Of a DNA stretch of 6,614 nucleotides, positions 1 through 5,446 are shown piece after piece. Position 1 is the stretch's first letter. Every line of letters starts with the position of its first letter. The notes under the pieces were generated by a model. The model saw only the letters and a program-made list of their open reading frames with translations. It was not told where the DNA came from and made no database searches. The position numbers and the translations under genes were made by a program. Location: contig JAUIIF010000258.1 in NCBI GenBank assembly GCA_030431945.1, positions 1 to 6,614 on the forward strand, read 5' to 3'. Source of the stretch: Bacteroidia bacterium (GTDB lineage Bacteria; Bacteroidota; Bacteroidia; Chitinophagales; Saprospiraceae).

Positions 1-1641
1 GGCCTGGGCGAGACGACGGCCATCGAGGAACTTTCGGTAGAATGGCCCGATGGTACTGTCAGCAGCCTCACGGCGCCGACTATTGACGAAGTAGTAACGA
101 TCAGCCAGGAGGCAGCCACCAAAAGCCCCCCTGAAAAGGCCTCCGCAGCACCAAGTGTTTTAGTTGCAGCCCCGCAATTGATGGATGAGCCGGCCGTGCA
201 CATAGAACCCTTTTTCAACGACTTCAATCACGAAAGTCTGTTGCTCCGTAAACTCTCCGACCCCGGGCCCAAAATCGTCAAAGGTGACCCTAACGGGGAC
301 GGACTCGAAGATTTTGTCATCCTGGGTTCCTGGGGCCATCAGGACCAATTGTATTTGCAAAAGCCCGACGGCTCTTTCTCCCTTACTCCCGTTAAGTCAT
401 TTGAACAGACCGCCAACTACGAAAGCAGCGCAGGGGCGTTTTTCGATGCGGATGGGGATGGTGACGACGACTTACTCATCGGGTCCGGAGGAAATGAGTA
501 TGACCGGGGTTTCCAGGCCTACGGTATTCGGTTCTACGAGAACATCAAAGGGCAACTGGTCGTCAATAACGTACTGGCGCCGCCCTATGCCGGAGGAGAA
601 ATCAGCTGTATTGCGCCCTGCGACATTGATTTTGACGGAGACATGGACCTCTTTATGGGCGGACGGGGCGTACCCGGCAATTACGGGCTGGTCCCTCAGT
701 CTTTTCTCTACCTGCAGGAAAACGGAGTCTGGGTAAAGGAAACGCCCCAGGATATTGCTACTGCGGGTATGGTAACTGATGCCGTCTGGAGTGACCTGAA
801 TACCGACGGCCGGCCCGACCTGATTATGGTGGGAGACTGGATGCCGGTAACGGTGGCCTTTATGCTCCACGATGCCAAAATCAGTGAAACTTTCCAAATA
901 CCGAATTCTGCCGGCTGGTGGAACAGCATTGAGGCGGCGGACCTGGACGGGGACGGCATGGAAGACCTCGTCGTGACCAACTGGGGGCTGAACGGTAAGT
1001 TTCGCGCCTCCGCCGAGCGCCCCCTGAAATTGCACACGAAGGACTTTGACGGCAATCAGAAAACAGAATTCATCATTGAATGGTACCCGCCCGCCGATGA
1101 TACCCCCTACCCTTTCGCCAGCCGCAGGGAGTTGCACGGTCAGTTGCCCCACCTGAGAAAAACAACGCTGCAGTACAAAGACTTTGCCAAAGCGACCTAC
1201 CAAAGCCTGTTTTCGGAAGAAGAACGCGAAGGGGCCATTACGCGTACCTGTGAAGAACTGCGCAGTTCCGTTATCTGGAATAAGGGGAAAGGGCAGGTCC
1301 GGATTGAACCGCTTCCCTGGCAGGCACAGTTGACGCCCCAGTTCACTACGGCCATTGAAGACGTAAACAACGACGGCCGGCCCGACCTCTGGCTGGGGGG
1401 CAATATCTTTGGCTTAACGCCGCAAGTGGGCCGGGCAGACGCCGGCCGCGGCACCCTGTTGCTCAACACCGGAAACCGTAACTGGTCTTACGTAGACAAT
1501 GACCTGGCCGGTGTTTCCGTCAAGGGACAAGTTCGCGATGCCCAGTTCATCAACCTGGCGGATGGCGGCAAAGCACTCCTCGTCGGGGTAAATGATGAGC
1601 CCCTGAAAGTATACCGTCTCCGGCAGGAAGCGACTAAATAA
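1..1641 (+). CDS. FG-GAP/VCBS repeat protein with ASPIC/UnbV domain, N-terminus missing (partial)
   Basis: The frame is open from base 1 to the TAA at 1639-1641, giving 547 residues. The ATG at 181 (and the TTG before it) is internal, because the codons upstream encode the end of an ASPIC/UnbV domain (GLGETT, then VEWPDG at residues 13-18). After a linker at about 37-60 comes a propeller-like region with D-x-D/N-x-D-G-x-x-D calcium-loop motifs at residues 96-104, 149-157, 208-216, 265-273, 314-322, 348-356 (degenerate) and 454-462. GWWNS lies at 306-310 and YPFxxRxxxxxQ at 370-381. Each feature has a counterpart in the downstream gene at nearly the same spacing, so the full protein is probably about 1,120 residues with an N-terminal propeller outside the window. 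Such proteins are usually exported; the signal peptide cannot be seen here. The chain ends about 25-30 residues earlier than its neighbour. Family assignment is firm; function is unknown. Confidence 0.9.
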   Translation, partial: GLGETTAIEELSVEWPDGTVSSLTAPTIDEVVTISQEAATKSPPEKASAAPSVLVAAPQLMDEPAVHIEPFFNDFNHESLLLRKLSDPGPKIVKGDPNGDGLEDFVILGSWGHQDQLYLQKPDGSFSLTPVKSFEQTANYESSAGAFFDADGDGDDDLLIGSGGNEYDRGFQAYGIRFYENIKGQLVVNNVLAPPYAGGEISCIAPCDIDFDGDMDLFMGGRGVPGNYGLVPQSFLYLQENGVWVKETPQDIATAGMVTDAVWSDLNTDGRPDLIMVGDWMPVTVAFMLHDAKISETFQIPNSAGWWNSIEAADLDGDGMEDLVVTNWGLNGKFRASAERPLKLHTKDFDGNQKTEFIIEWYPPADDTPYPFASRRELHGQLPHLRKTTLQYKDFAKATYQSLFSEEEREGAITRTCEELRSSVIWNKGKGQVRIEPLPWQAQLTPQFTTAIEDVNNDGRPDLWLGGNIFGLTPQVGRADAGRGTLLLNTGNRNWSYVDNDLAGVSVKGQVRDAQFINLADGGKALLVGVNDEPLKVYRLRQEATK

Positions 1642-1671
1642 GTTGCCTCCTCACCTTGCCCGTTATTTTTT
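1621..1671 (+). terminator. Possible intrinsic terminator overlapping the stop codon of the first gene
   Basis: A two-part stem can be drawn. The inner stem is GCGACT (1630-1635) with AGTTGC (1641-1646), including one G-T pair, around the loop AAATA. The outer stem is CGGCAGG (1621-1627) with CCTTGCCCG (1654-1662), including one bulged C and one G-T pair. The run TTATTTTTT (1663-1671) follows at once. An alternative outer pairing, AGGA (1625-1628) with TCCT (1648-1651), would leave the T-run 11 bases away. The stem is imperfect, so this is a candidate only. If real, it would separate transcription of the two FG-GAP genes. Confidence 0.4.
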
Positions 1672-1768
1672 GTCTGCACCCTGCGTTCGCGCCCGAAGCG
1701 CCACCTTTCAACCACCTGGCTTTTAATTACATCAGGCTTCTCCGGAAGCTGGTAAATATCTAAACTAC
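1642..1768 (+). promoter_or_regulatory. Intergenic leader of the large FG-GAP lipoprotein gene
   Basis: This 127-base gap separates two genes on the same strand. I searched by eye for the Bacteroidota promoter pattern (a TTG-type -33 box about 20 bases before TAnnTTTG) and found no convincing match. The last 20 bases before the start are AT-rich (TAAATATCTAAACTAC) with no Shine-Dalgarno sequence, as is usual in this phylum. An imperfect hairpin with one bulged G lies at 1683-1701 (GCGTTCG, loop CGCC, CGAAgCGC), and a tighter one lies at 1736-1749. If the terminator at the left edge of the gap works, a promoter should lie here; I cannot place it. Confidence 0.3.
1736..1749 (+). other. Small UNCG-loop hairpin in the leader of the lipoprotein gene
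   Basis: GCTTC (1736-1740), loop TCCG (1741-1744) and GAAGC (1745-1749) form a perfect five-base-pair stem closed by a C-G pair over a UCCG loop, the especially stable UNCG class in RNA. An alternative pairing with one bulged G extends it by CAG/CTG. It ends 19 bases before the ATG at 1769 and has no T-run, so it is not a terminator. It could affect translation start or transcript stability, or be chance; no function is shown. Confidence 0.35.
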
Positions 1769-4700
1769 ATGGGACAACAAGCACTCACGCTGCGCCAAAT
1801 ACTGGTCCTGTCCACCTGCTTACTGGTGTACGCCTGTCAACCAGCGGACACCACTGTCTTCACCCGGATGGCACCCGCCACAACGGGCGTTTCCTTCGTC
1901 AACACCACGGGGGAAAACGACAGCTTCAACATCCTGACGAACGAGTACATCTACAACGGTGGAGGCGTGGGTATCGGGGATTTTGATCAGGACGGACGCC
2001 CCGACATCTTCTTTGCCGGCAGCGAAAACGAAAATGAACTTTACCTGAACCGTGGCGACTGGAAATTCGAAAACGTAAGTGCCGTGGCGGGAATTGGCGG
2101 CGGCCGGACCTGGAATAACGGAGTAACGGTGGTCGACGTGAACGGCGACGGGCTGGACGACCTCTACGTCTGCGCCACCCTTAAGGATGATCCGGCCCGC
2201 CGGAAAAACCAATTGTACCTGAACCAGGGAAATAACGCTGACGGAATTCCGGTGTTTACGGACGTCAGCGAGGCCTACGGGCTCGCCAGCACCGGCCACA
2301 ATACCCAGGCAGCCTGGCTGGATTACGACCTGGATGGTGACCTGGATGTTTTTCTGCTCGTCAACGAAATGGTCGATAACAAACGCCCGAACGATTTCAG
2401 CCGCAAAGTCCAGGACGGCACAGGAATACGAACGGATAAACTCTACCGGCAGGATCGTTCCGGAGACCGGATAACCTTCACCGAAGTAGGCAAAGAAACG
2501 GGCATTCTTTTCCAGGGTTTTGCCCTGGCGGCAACCGTGTGCGACCTGAATCAGGATGGCTGGCCGGACCTGTACGTCAGCAATGACTACCTCAGTAATG
2601 ACCTGGTCTACCTCAATACGGAAAAGGACGGCCGGCGCTACTTCGTGGACATTGCCGACCAGGTCGTCAAGCACACCAGCTACAGTGCGATGGGGAACGA
2701 CGTGGCCGACCTGAACAACGACGGCCTGCCGGACATCCTGGCCGTGGATATGCTGCCGGCAGATAACCTGCGCCGCAAGATGATGCTGACGGCCAACAAC
2801 TACAACTACCTCCTCAACTTAGAACGCTTCGGCTACCACCCCCAATTTACCCGCAATACCCTGCAAATAAGCCAGGGCCGACGGGTAGACAGCCTGAGCA
2901 GCCTGCCCCTCTTCAGCGAAATCGGTATGCAGGCCGGCCTGCCCGCTACGGATTGGAGTTGGACGCCACTCGTGGCGGACTTCAACCTGGACGGAAACAA
3001 GGACGTAATCATCACCAACGGATTCCCACGGGACATTACCGACAAAGATTTCGGTGATTACAACGCCGCCAACAGCCGCTTTTTTTCCGTGAAGGACATG
3101 CTGCGGAAAATCCCCTCCGTCAAAATTCCCAACGTCGCCTTTGCCGGGCAGGCACTGGCTCAGGGAGTCCCCGCATTCACGGAAGTAAGCAAAGAATGGG
3201 GAATTGACGTAACGAGCTTCAGTAACGGCGCGGCGTACGCTGACCTGGATGGTGACGGAGACCTGGACTACGTGGTCAATAACATTGATGACCCCGCCCA
3301 CCTCTACCGCAACAATACCCAGGAACAAACCAAGGGAGGACTTCAAACCCTGACCATCACTGCGGCTGCAGACGTTGAAGATGCGAGATTCTGGGGAAGT
3401 GAAGTCACCGTTATTTCGAAAACCGGCCAGCAGTCCTTCTACTGGCACCCGCACCGTGGCTATCTATCCAGTCACGGTCAGGACATCGTCGTGCGCACCC
3501 AGGGTGACGTCACGGTTACGGTAAAGTGGCCCAATGGTCCGGTAAAAGATTACCGCTTACTCGAGCCCGAGCAAAAAACCGTATTAACCATTGATCCTGA
3601 CGGTGGTCAGCTGCATTCCGAAACAGTCCTCGGCAAAGCAGCCTACCTCAAACCGGTGGCTGGTCCGGATTTCATCCACGCAGAGGAGGATTATACCGAT
3701 TTCAACGTGCAACCCATGCTCCTGCATAAACTGACGCAGCAGGGCCCCGGAATGGCGGTTACGGACTGGAACGCGGACGGCTATGATGACCTTTACGTTA
3801 GTGGCAGCTACGATCATCCCGGTACTTTCTTCCAGGGAACCGGCAGTGGCTTCACCGAAATCCCCAGCCTGTTCACCGGCCAGGACTCCTTACGGCGGGA
3901 AGAGCTGGGCATCTTGTTTTTTGACGCAGACCAGGATGGTGATGATGACCTGTACCTGGTTACCGGCAGTTACGAATTCAACCTGGAAGAGGGAGATTAT
4001 GCGGACCGGCTCTACCGGAATGACGGGGGGCGCTACACGCAGGTGCAGGGCGGGTTGGAAGGCCTGGCGGACCACTCGGGCTCCTGTGTCCGGGCGGCCG
4101 ACTACGACGGCGACGGGGACCTGGATTTGTTCGTAGGCAACCGGGTGGACCCGCACAATTACCCAAGACCAGTAGGCAGCTACCTCCTGAAAAACGAGTC
4201 GACCCCGGGCAATTTACGCTTCGTTCTGGACGAAGAGGCCACCGCCGCCATCAGCACCGCCACCAACACCAGCGATGCACTTTTTACCGATTATGATAAT
4301 GACGGGGATCCCGATTTGTTGATTGCCGGGGAATGGTCTCCCCTCAGGTTGTACACCAACGAACGGGGAACCTTCCGGGAGCAAACTACCGCCGCCGGCC
4401 TGAGCGAAAAGCAGGGCTGGTGGAACTCTCTGATAGCCGGAGATTTCGACAATGACGGAGATATCGATTACATCGCCGGCAACCTGGGGAACAACAGCAT
4501 TCTTAAACCTACCCCGGAACACCCCGTTACCGCTGTCCTGACGGATATGGATAATAACGGGGGGCTGGATTTTATTCCCTTCACCTATTTTACTGACCAG
4601 CAGGGTAACCTACAGGCTTACCCCTTCTTCAACCGCAACGACTTTGCGAAGCAGGTAAGCAAGATCAAGGCGCTCTACCCTTCTCATGAAGCCTACGCGC

Positions 4701-5209
4701 AGGCGGCCAGCACTGCGTACGAGTTCGCTGGCAAGGAGCGCTACGACTTCCTGGTGAATGAACCAAGAACGATGTACCTGCAGAACAACGGAACGGGATT
4801 TGAATTCCGGCCCTTACCGCCTTCAGCGCAATCATTTCCTGTCTTTGGCATGCTGGCAGCTGACCTCAATAGCGATGAGTACCTGGACGTACTCCTGATC
4901 GGCAATGATTACGGCAGTGAGACCAGCCAGGGTTTCATGGATGCGGGCAATGGTCTGTTGCTGACGGGTTCGGCTGCCGGTGAATTCCAGAGCTTTATTC
5001 CGGAAAAAAGCGGATTCTACGTTCCCGGGGAGGGGCGTTCCCTGGTCCTGGCCCGGGGACAGGACGGACCACTGATCGTTGCCGCCCAAAATTCAGGACC
5101 GCTCGCTGTTTTCAAGCCGTGGTCGGGCCGCCGCACAACGGAAGTTCCGGGAAGAAAAGTAGAAACCTACTGGGGAAGTGGCTACCTCGGGCAGTCGGGC
5201 AGAAAATAA
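1769..5209 (+). CDS. Large FG-GAP/VCBS repeat lipoprotein with central ASPIC/UnbV domain (CRTAC1-like)
   Basis: This complete 1146-residue protein starts at ATG 1769, the first start after an in-frame stop at 1724-1726. Residues 1-22 form a lipoprotein signal peptide: Arg9, a hydrophobic core, and lipobox V20-Y-A-C23. Seven D-x-D/N-x-D-G-x-x-D calcium-loop motifs begin at residues 71, 123, 185, 259, 314, 404 and 492, forming the N-terminal propeller. An ASPIC/UnbV domain follows at about 525-610 (RGYLSS at 563-568, VKWPNG at 585-590). Seven more motifs begin at 666, 719, 778, 841, 892, 926 (degenerate) and 1032, forming the C-terminal propeller, with GWWNS at 883-887 and YPFxxRxxxxxQ at 951-962. 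A tail at 1116-1146 holds YWGSGYLGQS. The protein is probably anchored in the outer membrane; no clear surface-export signal follows Cys23 (QPADTT). Related proteins often occur near SusC/SusD genes, suggesting a role in binding or uptake, but none has a firm biochemical function. It is a tandem paralogue of the gene upstream. Confidence 0.93.
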   Translation: MGQQALTLRQILVLSTCLLVYACQPADTTVFTRMAPATTGVSFVNTTGENDSFNILTNEYIYNGGGVGIGDFDQDGRPDIFFAGSENENELYLNRGDWKFENVSAVAGIGGGRTWNNGVTVVDVNGDGLDDLYVCATLKDDPARRKNQLYLNQGNNADGIPVFTDVSEAYGLASTGHNTQAAWLDYDLDGDLDVFLLVNEMVDNKRPNDFSRKVQDGTGIRTDKLYRQDRSGDRITFTEVGKETGILFQGFALAATVCDLNQDGWPDLYVSNDYLSNDLVYLNTEKDGRRYFVDIADQVVKHTSYSAMGNDVADLNNDGLPDILAVDMLPADNLRRKMMLTANNYNYLLNLERFGYHPQFTRNTLQISQGRRVDSLSSLPLFSEIGMQAGLPATDWSWTPLVADFNLDGNKDVIITNGFPRDITDKDFGDYNAANSRFFSVKDMLRKIPSVKIPNVAFAGQALAQGVPAFTEVSKEWGIDVTSFSNGAAYADLDGDGDLDYVVNNIDDPAHLYRNNTQEQTKGGLQTLTITAAADVEDARFWGSEVTVISKTGQQSFYWHPHRGYLSSHGQDIVVRTQGDVTVTVKWPNGPVKDYRLLEPEQKTVLTIDPDGGQLHSETVLGKAAYLKPVAGPDFIHAEEDYTDFNVQPMLLHKLTQQGPGMAVTDWNADGYDDLYVSGSYDHPGTFFQGTGSGFTEIPSLFTGQDSLRREELGILFFDADQDGDDDLYLVTGSYEFNLEEGDYADRLYRNDGGRYTQVQGGLEGLADHSGSCVRAADYDGDGDLDLFVGNRVDPHNYPRPVGSYLLKNESTPGNLRFVLDEEATAAISTATNTSDALFTDYDNDGDPDLLIAGEWSPLRLYTNERGTFREQTTAAGLSEKQGWWNSLIAGDFDNDGDIDYIAGNLGNNSILKPTPEHPVTAVLTDMDNNGGLDFIPFTYFTDQQGNLQAYPFFNRNDFAKQVSKIKALYPSHEAYAQAASTAYEFAGKERYDFLVNEPRTMYLQNNGTGFEFRPLPPSAQSFPVFGMLAADLNSDEYLDVLLIGNDYGSETSQGFMDAGNGLLLTGSAAGEFQSFIPEKSGFYVPGEGRSLVLARGQDGPLIVAAQNSGPLAVFKPWSGRRTTEVPGRKVETYWGSGYLGQSGRK

Positions 5210-5242
5210 CGAGTACCCTCCGTAACTTCCTGGTCCTGGCAC

Positions 5243-5260
5243 GCTGGTTGGTCAGCCAGC
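5243..5260. repeat. Inverted repeat downstream of the lipoprotein gene
   Basis: GCTGGTT (5243-5249), loop GGTC (5250-5253) and AGCCAGC (5254-5260) can form a seven-base-pair hairpin with one G-T pair. It starts 34 bases after the TAA of the lipoprotein gene. No T-run follows, so it is at most a weak transcription stop or a 3'-end stabilising stem. Confidence 0.35.
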
Positions 5261-5364
5261 AGTATGAAGGTAAATATCCTTGATTGGTCTCCTAACGTGG
5301 CAAAAGTGCCTCCCGGGCGGGTACGCTGAAGTTATGAACCTTAAGCAATGGCAACTAACTGCTA

Positions 5365-5389
5365 CCCCGGGATTAACCTTAACCCGGGG
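5365..5389. repeat. GC-rich perfect inverted repeat between convergent genes, possible bidirectional terminator stem
   Basis: CCCCGGG (5365-5371) and CCCGGGG (5383-5389) are perfect reverse complements. The 11 bases between them (ATTAACCTTAA) can extend the stem with TTA/TAA beyond one bulged A. This is the strongest hairpin in the gap and lies about 58 bases beyond the aminotransferase stop on its strand and 156 beyond the lipoprotein stop. No T-run follows on either strand, so it is not a classical intrinsic terminator. It could instead be a Rho-independent pause or 3'-end stem, or a binding site for a dimeric protein. Confidence 0.45.
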
Positions 5390-5446
5390 ACTACATGGTT
5401 GTCCGTCCAGCTCTGGCCCTACCTGACCTGATCAATACTTTGCTGC

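Larger units (their letters stand above)
5210..5446. other. Convergent intergenic region with two inverted repeats, no convincing gene
   Basis: This 237-base gap lies between the 3' ends of the lipoprotein gene (+) and the aminotransferase gene (-). It should hold the transcription stops for both. It contains inverted repeats at 5243-5260 and 5365-5389, neither followed by a T-run on either strand. The only start-to-stop frame noted here, ATG 5334 to TGA 5426 (30 codons), has no recognisable features. I see no tRNA or other structured RNA. Confidence 0.6.

Noticed and set aside
178..1641. A complete 487-residue protein starting at TTG 178 or ATG 181
   Set aside because: The frame is open to base 1 and the upstream codons encode a recognisable ASPIC/UnbV end (GLGETT, VEWPDG), so the start is internal.
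1683..1701. Hairpin GCGTTCG/CGAAgCGC as a terminator
   Set aside because: It has a bulge and no T-run after it; the nearby T-run lies upstream.
1820..2674. Long antisense open frame (284 codons) opposite the lipoprotein gene, with similar ones at 472-1203, 2819-3454 and 4214-4522
   Set aside because: These are shadows. The opposite strand encodes a coherent family protein with lipobox and regular motifs, while the antisense translations are Val/Gly/Ile-rich mirrors of the Asp/Gly/Asn repeats without any domain.
1..5209. Integrin-like adhesin, toxin or defence system
   Set aside because: FG-GAP loops alone do not show adhesion or toxicity, and no nuclease, toxin tip, immunity gene, T9SS sorting domain or mobile-element gene is visible.
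1751..5278. Ten-base repeat GGTAAATATC at 1751-1760 and 5269-5278 as a shared regulatory site
   Set aside because: Several ten-base matches are expected by chance in a window of this size, and one copy is downstream of the genes.
5206..5283. A -1 frameshift extension of the lipoprotein past its stop codon (AGAAAATAA context)
   Set aside because: The A-run is only four bases and the extra 24 codons show no clear family similarity; kept only as a check under the tail finding.
5334..5426. Thirty-codon open frame in the convergent gap
   Set aside because: It overlaps the GC-rich inverted repeat, has no visible domain, signal or ribosome site, and its length is expected by chance.
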